The translations under genes and the position numbers were made by a program. The notes beneath the pieces are model-generated. The model searched no databases. It worked only from the letters and a program-made list of their open reading frames with translations, and had not been told where the DNA came from. A stretch of 64,000 nucleotides of DNA from Legionella sp. PATHC035 (lineage in GTDB: Bacteria; Pseudomonadota; Gammaproteobacteria; Legionellales; Legionellaceae), in contig NZ_JAPHOT010000001.1 of NCBI RefSeq assembly GCF_026191115.1, positions 3,635,290 to 3,699,289 of the forward strand. The letters are read 5' to 3'. Positions 1-8,534 of the stretch are shown here, one piece after another; position 1 is the first letter of the stretch; each line of letters starts with the position of its first letter.

Positions 1-1
1 A

Positions 2-565
2 ATCGGTACCCTAAAACTCTTGGATAAATTGAGTTCAAGACAAAAATCATATTACGTCCTGACGGTAGGATTTTTGGTTGGCTTCTTAGCAGTATATCAT
101 CCTGAGTCAGTGGGTGGGGGGATGAATATTATTCACCAAGCATTAACTTTGTCCCCTGGGTTTGGTTTTTTGTGTTTTCTTTTAGTGGCCCGATTTGTAG
201 GAACTATGGTGTGCTATGGAACATCTGTTCCTGGAGGAATTTTTGCTCCTATCCTTTCTTTAGGTACGATTCTAGGTTTAGCGATATTCCATATTTTAGA
301 ATGGTTACATATTGATTTTTTAACCCAACCTGGCATGTTTGCTGTTGCAGGAATGGCTGCTCTTTTTGCGTCATCTACGCGTTCTCCAATAACAGGAGCA
401 GTGTTGGTGGTAGAAATGACTCACAATTATTATTTAATTTTCCCTGTGATGATGGCTTGCATTACCGCAACGATTGTACTGCAACTTACTCCGAATGGAC
501 CTATCTATGAACAACTATTAAATCGTTCTCTTCGGTTGGATGCCAAGAGGATTGCATCTGAGTAG
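2..565 (+). CDS. ClC-family chloride channel/antiporter, C-terminal part (gene starts before the window)
   Basis: The reading frame is open from base 2, so only about the last 187 residues of the gene are visible; the TTG at 20 is simply an internal Leu codon. The segment is strongly hydrophobic with several membrane helices. It holds the ClC selectivity motif GGIFAP (GxFxP class) and, further on, the usual ClC ending that includes the ASSTRSPITGAVLVVEMT stretch. ClC proteins move chloride across the inner membrane as channels or Cl-/H+ exchangers. Which of the two applies cannot be decided, because the gating Glu (GREGP motif) lies upstream of the window. No CBS domain follows; the protein stops soon after the last helix. 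Family assignment is firm. Confidence 0.9.
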   Translation: MGTLKLLDKLSSRQKSYYVLTVGFLVGFLAVYHPESVGGGMNIIHQALTLSPGFGFLCFLLVARFVGTMVCYGTSVPGGIFAPILSLGTILGLAIFHILEWLHIDFLTQPGMFAVAGMAALFASSTRSPITGAVLVVEMTHNYYLIFPVMMACITATIVLQLTPNGPIYEQLLNRSLRLDAKRIASE

Positions 566-648
566 ATTTCACTCTCCGTGAGCTCGCGCAGGGACGCATA
601 GCTTCACGTAGAAGGTTGGGATTTATGCATGACTTAAAGCGATTGCAA

Positions 649-1617
649 TCAATCTACATGAACAACAATTTTTCCAAAATGCACTCCAGATTGCATGTGT
701 TGGTGTGCCTCTTCAATTTGTTCCAGTTTAAATTCTGAATCAATGATAGGAGTTAGTTTTTTTGTTCTCAGATGGTTTGCCCATGCTTTATGAACCTGAG
801 TCCATAATTTACTTTTTTCCGCGATGGATTGAGAACGGAGAACAAAGCCAATAATTTGTAATCTTTTTCGCATAATCAGTGCAAGGTTGCATTCAACGCT
901 ACTTCCCTTAAGGCAGGCGATCTGAATAAGTTTACCTTTAGGCTTTAGCAAGTGTAAGTGTTTATTAAAATAATCGCCGCCTATAAAATCAACAATCAAA
1001 TCAACGCTGTGATCTTCAATTAAATCCTCGAAATCCTGTTTTTGATAATTGAAGACTTGATCCGCACCAAGTTTCATTGCCCTATCCAATTTGTTATCAG
1101 TTCCTACAGTCGTAATGACGTGTGCACCAATCAATTTTGCCATTTGAATTGCTAATGAGGCGATACCACTTCCTGCTCCATGAATAAGCAACGTTTGACC
1201 TGATTCCAACATCCCTAAATCAAATAAAGTAGCATACACAGTCATCAATGCCTCAGGAAGCGCTGCAGCAAGTGCATAATCCCAAGTTTCCGGGATGTGT
1301 TGAGCTAATGAGGCTTCGACAGGGCATAACTCAGCATAAGCGCCACTACCAACCAATCCATAAACTGTATCACCTGGTTTAAATTGGGTAACCTTTGCCC
1401 CCACTTCAATTACTTCTCCAGCAACTTCCAAACCCAGAATATCAGACTCTCCGGCAGGTGGAGGGTATTTACCATAACGTTGCATGATGTCTGCTCGATT
1501 TACAGCAGTTGCTTTGACACGCACTAGAATTTGTGAGTCGCTGTATTCAGGGATTGGGCCTTTTTCGATAACCAATCGATTGTGAGGGCCTGGGTTTTCT
1601 ATGTGTACGTAGCGCAA
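649..1617 (-). CDS. NAD(P)H:quinone oxidoreductase, zinc-independent MDR family
   Basis: A 322-residue protein of the medium-chain dehydrogenase/reductase superfamily, of normal length for quinone oxidoreductases. The N-terminal GroES-like half contains AVNRADIMQRYGKYPPPAG (about residues 38-56), typical of the quinone reductase/PIG3 branch. The Rossmann NADPH loop HGAGSGIASLAIQ is at about 146-158. The catalytic and structural zinc ligands of alcohol dehydrogenases are not evident. It probably reduces quinones or enals using NADPH in the cytosol. The start is a TTG at 1617, chosen because AAGGA lies 7 bases upstream and no ATG is available. It is a single gene pointing away from the ugp operon; the next gene upstream is divergent. 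Confidence 0.88.
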   Translation of the reverse strand: MRYVHIENPGPHNRLVIEKGPIPEYSDSQILVRVKATAVNRADIMQRYGKYPPPAGESDILGLEVAGEVIEVGAKVTQFKPGDTVYGLVGSGAYAELCPVEASLAQHIPETWDYALAAALPEALMTVYATLFDLGMLESGQTLLIHGAGSGIASLAIQMAKLIGAHVITTVGTDNKLDRAMKLGADQVFNYQKQDFEDLIEDHSVDLIVDFIGGDYFNKHLHLLKPKGKLIQIACLKGSSVECNLALIMRKRLQIIGFVLRSQSIAEKSKLWTQVHKAWANHLRTKKLTPIIDSEFKLEQIEEAHQHMQSGVHFGKIVVHVD

Positions 1618-1679
1618 AATTTTTTCCTTAAATTAAATTATTAATCAGCCTGGGTGAAGCAAAGCAGAGCAGTCATCAA

Positions 1680-1760
1680 CGAAGAATCTCCATGCTGTAA
1701 CACAAGATTACACCAGGAGATCCCTCGTAGCACCCGAGATGACGGCAAAATCTCAGATAC
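1680..1760 (+). repeat. Degenerate dispersed intergenic repeat, copy A
   Basis: This stretch contains 'aatctccatgctgtaacac' followed by 'ggagatccctcg' and a 'cccgagatgac' end. The same order of words appears in reverse complement at 25021-25114, and the 'gctcgggatgac' end recurs at 28994-29015. It looks like a decayed copy of a dispersed palindromic intergenic element rather than coding DNA. It overlaps an in-frame extension of the downstream permease gene, which is why that extension was not accepted. Confidence 0.5.
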
Positions 1761-1806
1761 CTTACGTTGCAGCAGGCTACATATCACGCAAGCCACTGTT
1801 TACCAC

Positions 1807-1834
1807 TTTACTTAAAAAACCAGAGCTATATAAT
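1807..1834 (+). promoter_or_regulatory. Candidate sigma70 promoter for the ugp-like operon
   Basis: A perfect -10 hexamer TATAAT is at 1829-1834, with a -35-like TTTACT at 1807-1812 and a 16-base spacer. The predicted transcript would begin near 1841, just before the ATG at 1865 preferred for the first permease gene. The -35 matches consensus at only four of six positions. Confidence 0.35.
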
Positions 1835-1864
1835 GCTTATACAGACCCTCTTTCATGTTGGGCA

Positions 1865-2743
1865 ATGGCTAAATTTAATCATCAACGTCTTTATGCTTGG
1901 CTTTTTATCGTTCCTCAGCTCATTGTTACACTGATGTTTTTTATTTGGCCCGCATGTAACGCCTTATTACAATCTTTTTTTTATACAGATGCCTTTGGCC
2001 TACATAAAAAATTTGCAGGATTTTCCAATTTTTTGGATCTTTTTTTTGATCCAAGCTACAGCAAAGCAATTGGAGTTACCTTCATTATCGCTTTTAGCGT
2101 CACGTTTTTGACCATGAGTTTGGGTCTCCTTATGGCCATATTAGTGAATAATAGAGGCCGGACGCAAGGGGTCTATAAATCTTTATTAATTTGGCCTTAT
2201 GCAGTTGCTCCAGCAGTAGCAGCAATTTTATGGCGTTTTTTATGTCATCCAACGTTAGGATGGCTGACGCATTTTTTGCAGTCGCTTGGAATTAATTTTG
2301 ATTATGTAAATAATGTAAACCAAGCATTCGCTGTGGTGATCTTTACCGCAACCTGGCAGCAATTCAGCTATAATTTTCTATTTTATCTTGCAGCACTTAA
2401 AGCAATTCCATCATCATTAATTGATGCGGCAATTATCGATGGGGCTTCTGGGTGGCAACGTTTTTGGCAAATCATTGTTCCACTTTTATCGCCAACTACT
2501 TTTTTCTTGATGATTATGAACTTGATGTATGGGTTTTTTGATACTTTTGGCATTATTCAAGTAATGACCCATGGCGGTCCCGGCAATAGTACAACTAATT
2601 TGATTTATAAGGTATATCAAGATGGATTTGAAGGAATGGATTTGGGAAGTTCATCCGCACAATCGGTACTCTTAATGATTATTGTGATTATTGTTTCTCT
2701 AGTGCAATTTAAATACCTCGAAAAAAAGGTCCATTACGCATGA
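1865..2743 (+). CDS. ugpA: ABC sugar/glycerol-3-phosphate transporter permease, UgpA type
   Basis: An inner-membrane permease of the binding-protein-dependent transport family, about 292 residues from this start, which matches the usual UgpA length (about 295). It opens with the UgpA-like first helix LYAWLFIVPQLIVTLMFFIW. The EAA cytoplasmic loop that docks on the ATPase is IDAAIIDGASGWQRFWQIIV. The frame is open back to 1739, but those extra 42 residues would lie in an intergenic repeat and across a promoter-like TATAAT, so the ATG at 1865 is preferred. The gene overlaps the next one by ATGA. Expected partners are UgpE and UgpC downstream. The substrate (glycerol-3-phosphate or a sugar) is inferred by family only. 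Confidence 0.85.
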   Translation: MAKFNHQRLYAWLFIVPQLIVTLMFFIWPACNALLQSFFYTDAFGLHKKFAGFSNFLDLFFDPSYSKAIGVTFIIAFSVTFLTMSLGLLMAILVNNRGRTQGVYKSLLIWPYAVAPAVAAILWRFLCHPTLGWLTHFLQSLGINFDYVNNVNQAFAVVIFTATWQQFSYNFLFYLAALKAIPSSLIDAAIIDGASGWQRFWQIIVPLLSPTTFFLMIMNLMYGFFDTFGIIQVMTHGGPGNSTTNLIYKVYQDGFEGMDLGSSSAQSVLLMIIVIIVSLVQFKYLEKKVHYA

Positions 2744-3570
2744 AATCATATTTCGCTCGTATCTTATCACATGGATTTTTATGTTTTTTTGTTATTTTGA
2801 TGATGTTGCCGGTTTATTTGGCACTAGTGGCTGCCAGTAATGAAGGCAGTGTTATGATGCAATCTCACATTCCTATGGTTCCTGGTACTTTATTATTTAA
2901 AAATTTGAAGGCAGTAATGACGGACGGATTAGCAGTTACTGGTGGTGAGCCTATTACTTCCATGTTGTTGAACAGTTTTTTTATGGCGTTGGCCATTGCA
3001 ATAGGTAAGATTATTTTTGCATTAGGTTCGGCGTTTGCCTTGGTTTATTTTGATTTTCCATTTAAAAAATTATGTTTTGCCATGATTTTCACGACGATGA
3101 TGTTGCCTATAGAAGTCAGGATTGTGCCTACCTTTCAGGTTGTAGCTTCTTTTGGACTACTCAATTCATTTACTGGATTGACTCTACCTTTATTTGTGTC
3201 CGCTACAGGAACTTTCTTATTTCGGCAGTTTTTTAAAACGATTCCCTCCGAATTGGTTGATGCGGCAAAACTAGATGGAGCAGGGGCTGTGCGCTTCTTT
3301 TTTGATATCGTTTTGCCATTATCAAAAACGCAAATTGCCTCTTTGTTTGTTATTTTATTTGTATATGGTTGGAATCAGTATCTCTGGCCATTAGTGATTA
3401 CTACAGAAACAAAAATGGCTACAGTGGTGATGGGTATTCGATATTTAGCTGGAGTAGCAGATCAAGTCCCACAATGGCATTACATAATGACTGTTGCATT
3501 GATTGCTCTAATTCCACCTTGTATGGTGGTTATGTTCATGCAGCGCTGGTTTGAAAAAGGGTTAAAATAA
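2740..3570 (+). CDS. ugpE: ABC sugar/glycerol-3-phosphate transporter permease, UgpE type
   Basis: The second membrane permease of the importer, 276 residues, a normal UgpE/MalG length, with about six membrane helices. The EAA loop VDAAKLDGAGAVRFFFDIVL is near the middle, followed by the typical FVYGWNQYLWPLVI helix. The ATG overlaps the stop of the preceding permease (ATGA), which implies translational coupling. It would form a heterodimeric pore with the UgpA-like subunit and bind the UgpC ATPase encoded next. Substrate is inferred from family resemblance. Confidence 0.9.
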   Translation: MKSYFARILSHGFLCFFVILMMLPVYLALVAASNEGSVMMQSHIPMVPGTLLFKNLKAVMTDGLAVTGGEPITSMLLNSFFMALAIAIGKIIFALGSAFALVYFDFPFKKLCFAMIFTTMMLPIEVRIVPTFQVVASFGLLNSFTGLTLPLFVSATGTFLFRQFFKTIPSELVDAAKLDGAGAVRFFFDIVLPLSKTQIASLFVILFVYGWNQYLWPLVITTETKMATVVMGIRYLAGVADQVPQWHYIMTVALIALIPPCMVVMFMQRWFEKGLK

Positions 3571-3572
3571 GT

Positions 3573-4664
3573 ATGGCAACAGTTAATCTCATTGAAGTAT
3601 CAAAGAATGTTGGGGGTACAACAGTTCTCGATAAAGTAAATGTTAGCATCAAAAAAGGGGAGTTTGTGGTTATTGTTGGGCCCTCTGGATGCGGAAAAAC
3701 CACTTTATTACGTTTAATTGCTGGTTTGGATAATGTAAGTTCCGGTTCAATTTTGATTAATAACCATTGCGTCAATGAAATTCCCGCAGCCAAAAGAGAC
3801 ATGGCTATGGTTTTTCAAAACTATGCTCTATATCCCCATATGACGGTATTTGAAAATATGGCTTATGGGTTAAAAATGAGACGTTATAAGAAAGCAGAAA
3901 TTAAAAAAAGGGTAGATGATGCAGCCCAACTGTTGCATTTAACCCCTTACTTGGAACGCAAACCTCAAGCCCTTTCAGGAGGACAAAAGCAGCGAGTTGC
4001 TATGGGCAGAGCTATGGTTCGTTCTCCGGCAGTTTTTTTATTTGATGAGCCTTTATCCAATCTGGATGCAAAATTGCGCACAGAAATGCGCCATGAAATA
4101 CGCCGCTTGCATCAACAATTAAACACGACCAGTTTATATGTCACACACGATCAAACTGAGGCAATGACTATGGCTGAACGTGTTATCGTACTTCATCAAG
4201 GTATTGTTGAACAAATAGGTACTCCTCAAGAGCTCTATCAAAATCCGGCAACCTTATTCGTGGCCGGATTTACAGGACAATATCCTATGAACCTGGTTTC
4301 TGGAATCTTCGATAAAAGCAGTAACACCGTGCACACGGACTTGGGAGTGAATTACCCACTACCTGAGTTGGCTGTTGACCTTGAGGATAAAGTGGAGTTG
4401 GTTTTGGCCATTCGTGCCGAGCATATTTTGCTTTGTCCTGAAAATAATCCACGAGGGATCCCCATCCATATTGAATTTATAGATGATATGGGGGCTGACA
4501 AATTGATTCATGCAAAATGTGTCAAAAATGGTCAACGACTTAATTTGCGTGTGACAGCGGATCAACTACTAACGAGTGGACAACTCAGTGTTGAGTTTCC
4601 TAAAATTAAATTACATCTTTTTCATCGTACTTCTGGAAAACGTATTGGAGAATGGCGTGCGTAA
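3573..4664 (+). CDS. ugpC: ABC transporter ATP-binding subunit, UgpC/MalK type
   Basis: A 363-residue cytoplasmic ATPase that powers the importer. The Walker A motif GPSGCGKTT is at about residues 36-44, the signature LSGGQKQRVAMGRAM at about 134, Walker B with VFLFDEPLSNLDAKLR at about 154, and the switch His in YVTHDQTEAM. The C-terminal part (after about 240) fits the TOBE/MalK regulatory domain. The start ATG follows the ugpE stop by two bases. The gene ends inside the start of the next reading frame, so four genes form one transcription unit. No solute-binding protein gene is linked to it here. Confidence 0.92.
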   Translation: MATVNLIEVSKNVGGTTVLDKVNVSIKKGEFVVIVGPSGCGKTTLLRLIAGLDNVSSGSILINNHCVNEIPAAKRDMAMVFQNYALYPHMTVFENMAYGLKMRRYKKAEIKKRVDDAAQLLHLTPYLERKPQALSGGQKQRVAMGRAMVRSPAVFLFDEPLSNLDAKLRTEMRHEIRRLHQQLNTTSLYVTHDQTEAMTMAERVIVLHQGIVEQIGTPQELYQNPATLFVAGFTGQYPMNLVSGIFDKSSNTVHTDLGVNYPLPELAVDLEDKVELVLAIRAEHILLCPENNPRGIPIHIEFIDDMGADKLIHAKCVKNGQRLNLRVTADQLLTSGQLSVEFPKIKLHLFHRTSGKRIGEWRA

Positions 4665-5532
4665 AGAAAAAAACAAACTAAAACCAATTGATACCCCGGT
4701 CTATGGCTATTGGTCTGCATTGTATATGTCTTTCTATGCACGACGTCTGTATATTGATGTTGGAAAACGTTGGCGGGGACTCGCTCTTCTTTATCTCTTA
4801 TTGACCATAGCCTTATGCTCCATTCCGTTTTCATTAAGAATGAGCTTCAGTCTGAATCAATCTTTTAAAGAGCAAATCACAGATCCTTTATCAAAAATTC
4901 CAGTTTTTTATATACAAAATGGAGAGGTTTCTTTTGATAAGCCCATGCCTTATTTAATCAAGAATGATCAAGGGCAAGTAGTTGTTGTTATTGATACTTC
5001 CGGTAAAATTAACGATTTTCCCGCAGATTATCCTTACCTTACGATTTTGATTAATAAAAACAAAATTTCTCTTAAAGTGCCAAGTCTTAAATTGTTCAAT
5101 ATGACGGATTCAAAACCCAGTAAAGGCGCTCCTTTAGTGCAAACCTTTGATAAGGGGACGAACCTGGTATTTGATGGTAAAAAACTTGCAGAAGAAAACT
5201 CGATTAAAGAATTAAAATATTTTTCTCAATTAATGATCTATCCTATGGTTGTCGCAATATTTTTCTCAATTTTTATTGTTTTTTTCTTGGTGTTAGCATT
5301 TTTAGGACAAGTTTTTTCAACCATATTCTTCTCTTTTAATGTGAGCTTTTTGCAATCAACCCGACTCTTAATCGTTGCCGGAACTCCTATGTTATTACTG
5401 CTGCTTATTATGCTCACACTCAATTCAATTTTTCAGGGTTCAGGATTTATATTATTTGCATTACTTATTGCTTATTACAGTTTTGCTCTTCATGCCCTGC
5501 GTGCAGAAAGTAGACGTCTTGCAAATTTATAA
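4657..5532 (+). CDS. DUF1189-like inner-membrane protein coupled to the ugp operon
   Basis: About 291 residues starting at GTG 4657, which overlaps the ugpC stop. GGAG lies 7 bases upstream of the GTG, so this start is preferred over the earlier in-frame GTG at 4576. It has one helix at the N-terminus, a long extracytoplasmic region containing VVVIDTSGKI, and three or more helices at the C-terminus with a basic tail. That layout and the IDTSG motif resemble the DUF1189 family, whose function is not established. Tight coupling with the transporter suggests a linked role, for example regulation or assembly, but this is inference. Confidence 0.72.
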   Translation: MRKEKNKLKPIDTPVYGYWSALYMSFYARRLYIDVGKRWRGLALLYLLLTIALCSIPFSLRMSFSLNQSFKEQITDPLSKIPVFYIQNGEVSFDKPMPYLIKNDQGQVVVVIDTSGKINDFPADYPYLTILINKNKISLKVPSLKLFNMTDSKPSKGAPLVQTFDKGTNLVFDGKKLAEENSIKELKYFSQLMIYPMVVAIFFSIFIVFFLVLAFLGQVFSTIFFSFNVSFLQSTRLLIVAGTPMLLLLLIMLTLNSIFQGSGFILFALLIAYYSFALHALRAESRRLANL

Positions 5533-5590
5533 ATTCTAAAAAGTTCTTTGAAACATTTCTAAATGAGATGCAAATTAGATTAAATTAAAT

Positions 5591-5630
5591 AAAAGCCCCC
5601 TGACTCAGAGTATGAATCAGGGAGCTTTTT
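5591..5630. terminator. Bidirectional intrinsic terminator between converging genes
   Basis: Hairpin with arms AAAAGCCCCCTGA and TCAGGGAGCTTTTT (one mismatch) and a loop of about 13 bases. There is a T-run on the plus strand and the A-run serves as a T-run on the minus strand. It sits between the end of the transporter operon and the stop of the converging gene at 5636. Confidence 0.85.
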
Positions 5631-5635
5631 GCTCA

Positions 5636-7285
5636 CTATTGAGTAGTGCTCAACGGATTTTTCCATGTGTGCGCTACTTCCACCTCTTTGATATTCGGCT
5701 CTTCTGAGAGAAGGTGAGCCTGGGTTCCGCACCTAAAAAATGGGACACCGCTGGTGAAAACAGATTTTTTTGTGCTTCCTACTTCCATATCAGGCGACTG
5801 CAAGGATTTGATACTTTTTATAGCTGCTTCAATTTCCATCCCCTCAATACGTTGGCGTAAACTCTTAGTGACTTTTTGACTCGCCTCTGTTCCTTCAAGA
5901 AGAAAATTGACAACATCATCAAGAGAGGCCGCTTTATCTAATTTTTTAAAATTATTTAACATAGCTTTCTGCTTTGTCTCATTTTTTAAAAAATCACTGA
6001 TTTCTTTATCATGAAAATGATCCACCTCATAGCGCCAAGCAATCCATTTAGCAGCATCAGCAGGATCACGATACGCTCTTACTACTGCTTTAGGATCTTG
6101 ACTTGTTGGAAATGGAATGTTTATATATTTTTCTCCCTTCGTTAATCCTTCATACAATTTATCAACGTTATTATCAGGCAACCATTTTTCGTCATAATTT
6201 TCAGGCGAAGCAATAATGACTACTGGGATTCCTCTCTCTAAGCCATTTAACATTTCAATTTGTGTCCAACGTCCGGCAGGTTCAATGACAACCATCGAAG
6301 TACACATGCTGGCTAAATAGGGAGAGTCTTGCCCCCAGTCTACATTTTCGACAATAAATTGTGTCCGCGAGCCATGACATTCTTCCGTTTTGACTGGATC
6401 GCTCTCGCTGAGAAGAAAATGTTTAGTACGGGAATGCATGGTGACTGCGTCGGTACTGCCTCCTTCCGGCATCACGGTGATGGGAGGGAAAAATCCACCA
6501 CCAGAATGGGTATCATGATCATGAATTAATCCATATAAATGACCCATGTAAGTCATACCGACTTCTCTTGGTTTTTGTTTTTGTCCAGACCAACCTCCAT
6601 TTACAGTAGTAAAGGCTAATTTTTGGTTTTCAAGTTCCTCGATAACGCCGTCAATAGCTCGAGCCGCATAAGAGGCTCGTTGTTGATACATCAGCTTGGT
6701 TTTTCTCTCTTCAGGTCCTTTCTCTGTTACTTCTGTTTCTTCCAAATGATCTGGGAAATTACGTGCAAATCCTAATAAACCAACGCGCTGGATATGCATT
6801 TCATCGAGTGATTTTATAGTCGAACCCAGAGTAATATGTTTTTGCTTGACAAGAGTATTCTCCTTGTCACCATAAAATGCATGAACGCTATCTAGATCGG
6901 GATTTAACACAACACAAGGGTCAGCAATTTTAAGTTGAGGCTCACCCTTGACGTCATATGAAAAAAATATTCTCGTACAATCCGGTGGAGCAGAACAAAA
7001 TTGATATGAGAAATTAGTTTCTCCCTTTTGAGAGTTGGGAGGGGTGACAGTAACATTCCACATTTCGAAACGAGATATAGACTTCAATTGGGCCATCTCT
7101 TTAATGAAAATGTTAAATTTCATTAAATCGAGGGCTTCTTTTGAGTCTGGCAAATATCCTTTCTCTTCACATATTTTTTTATTTTTATCAAGCAGCTCCA
7201 AAACCTCATAAAAGGATGGCTTGTCAAATCCCTTTAATCGTTGTTCTTTCCTTAAATTTTCTTTAAAAATTTCAGAAAAACCCAT
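5636..7285 (-). CDS. Large protein with a LOG/SLOG-like nucleotide-binding core; candidate effector
   Basis: A 549-residue soluble protein I do not recognise by name. Residues 167-360 follow the order of the LOG (lysine-decarboxylase-like) fold: a first strand VGLLGFAR (168-175); an Ala-rich helix; NGGWSG (229-234) where LOG has GGGxxGLMG; TVMPEGG (270-276) where LOG has GVIP; TMHSRTK (282-288) where LOG has MHERK; and VVIEPAGRWTQIEM (332-345) where LOG has ALPGGxGTLEE, followed by GIPVVIIASPENY matching KPVxLLNxxGYY. About 165 residues precede and 185 follow the core, far longer than the roughly 190-residue LOG enzymes. The start has GGAG 9 bases upstream. It stands alone, facing away from the next gene. 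Nucleotide hydrolysis or sensing is inference. Confidence 0.6.
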   Translation of the reverse strand: MGFSEIFKENLRKEQRLKGFDKPSFYEVLELLDKNKKICEEKGYLPDSKEALDLMKFNIFIKEMAQLKSISRFEMWNVTVTPPNSQKGETNFSYQFCSAPPDCTRIFFSYDVKGEPQLKIADPCVVLNPDLDSVHAFYGDKENTLVKQKHITLGSTIKSLDEMHIQRVGLLGFARNFPDHLEETEVTEKGPEERKTKLMYQQRASYAARAIDGVIEELENQKLAFTTVNGGWSGQKQKPREVGMTYMGHLYGLIHDHDTHSGGGFFPPITVMPEGGSTDAVTMHSRTKHFLLSESDPVKTEECHGSRTQFIVENVDWGQDSPYLASMCTSMVVIEPAGRWTQIEMLNGLERGIPVVIIASPENYDEKWLPDNNVDKLYEGLTKGEKYINIPFPTSQDPKAVVRAYRDPADAAKWIAWRYEVDHFHDKEISDFLKNETKQKAMLNNFKKLDKAASLDDVVNFLLEGTEASQKVTKSLRQRIEGMEIEAAIKSIKSLQSPDMEVGSTKKSVFTSGVPFFRCGTQAHLLSEEPNIKEVEVAHTWKNPLSTTQ

Positions 7286-7648
7286 TATTTTGTCTCCGCG
7301 TACAACAATATTTGTTTTTTACTAAATCGTGATTTAAATGAGTAAAATTAATAAAAATCGACACTGGCAGTAACCAATATTGTTCATTTTAATTCACTGC
7401 TGTTTATTAATTTTACATGTCAATTATTAAGGAATCGTTAATTGCGATATATATTTGTACAGATTTAAAATGATTTAACCAATACTGCCTCAAGAGTCCA
7501 TTGTTCTGCAGCATTCAATTATTGTGATGCTCGGATCAATAATTAATTAAAATGAAATCAAACTGATCAATACTAGACCCGCTCTGCTTTTCAATAAAGT
7601 GCAGGTGTGTTATTATAATAGTTTAAAAATTATTCAGTGAGGATAAAA
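7286..7648. other. AT-rich divergent promoter region, no gene seen
   Basis: About 360 bases between two divergent genes, very AT-rich with many poly-A/T tracts. A TATAAT lies at about 7614-7619, shortly before the gene at 7649, with only a weak -35. I see no RNA gene or remnant here. Confidence 0.5.
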
Positions 7649-8002
7649 ATGAAGATTTATTGTCAAATAAATAACAAAATAGGATTTTTTTCAAAAGCTC
7701 AAGATCAAGCTATTCGTGATCAATCGAAAGTGCATTCTCTTTTAACAGGGCGTAAGGACACATTGGATGAGGCTTATCTTGATCAAAGGGAAGTGAGTAT
7801 GATGATTAAATATAGCCCTGGTGCAAGAGCACAAGAAATTGCACAGTTTATAGACCAAGAAGGAAGTATGGTTATTCATCCTTTGAAAGAAGAATTTAAA
7901 GCTGAGTTGAGAGCTAGAATATTAAATAATAACCAAAACCCAATACCACATAACCCCCATGATGATCCCGATAATAATGTTTCCGCCCTCTCTTTATCCT
8001 AA
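7649..8002 (+). CDS. Small hypothetical protein
   Basis: A 117-residue soluble, charged protein that I do not recognise. The ATG at 7649 is preferred over the in-frame codon at 7637 because GTGAGG lies 6 bases before it. No signal peptide or membrane helix is visible. The middle has a short Gly/Ala-containing segment (SPGARAQEIAQF), and the C-terminal 25 residues are rich in Asn, Pro, His and Asp, which suggests disorder. It is a single gene following a long AT-rich leader. Function unknown. Confidence 0.6.
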   Translation: MKIYCQINNKIGFFSKAQDQAIRDQSKVHSLLTGRKDTLDEAYLDQREVSMMIKYSPGARAQEIAQFIDQEGSMVIHPLKEEFKAELRARILNNNQNPIPHNPHDDPDNNVSALSLS

Positions 8003-8534
8003 TAGCAACGTTAATCTGACAGGTACTCTTCTAAAAAGATATCTGTCAGAATAAATCTCTTCTCAAATCTTTCTATCCCTGATGGCCTCTTGAATAAAGG
8101 GTTTAAATAGCGTTGCCCGGACGACGGCGGTTTAATTACTGGGAAGTTGAATTCTGTCTTGCAAAATCTGCCAGTAAGTCTCTGCAAAAACAGCCAAGTG
8201 TATGCGATATAAGATTGTTTCAACTACTATACTAAGATAAAGCTTATGAATTTTATGTTGTAGAAAATATTTTTCAAGTTGAACCGTAGCGCTTCATTGA
8301 GCATAAGTCTAAACATGGCAAACTCGTTTTTACTTGCTATATAAATCGTTATATGATTATTTTGTAAGATTTATCAATGGGTTAGGAGTGGGGTGGTTTT
8401 AATTTGCCCATCCACTTAAAGCTGCGGGCAAGCTGGATCAACGTAGCCGCAAGGTGGATTGTCAACACACTTCGGTTGGGGATTCTAGATTATTTATAGG
8501 GATTTCTACTGGTAGCAATGCAGATGGTGAGTTT
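8003..8534. other. Intergenic region with one hairpin
   Basis: About 530 bases. TCTGACAG (8015-8022) and CTGTCAGA (8043-8050) form an 8-bp stem soon after the preceding stop, a possible weak terminator without a T-run. The frame of the next gene is open back to 8454, but I see no ribosome site there. A 70-codon minus-strand frame at 8011-8223 has no supporting features. Confidence 0.4.

Noticed and set aside
1739..1864. 42-codon N-terminal extension of the UgpA-like permease
   Set aside because: It overlaps an intergenic repeat and a promoter-like TATAAT and precedes the normal first helix; family length fits the ATG at 1865.
8011..8223. 70-codon minus-strand frame
   Set aside because: No ribosome site, recognised motif or conserved context; probably chance.
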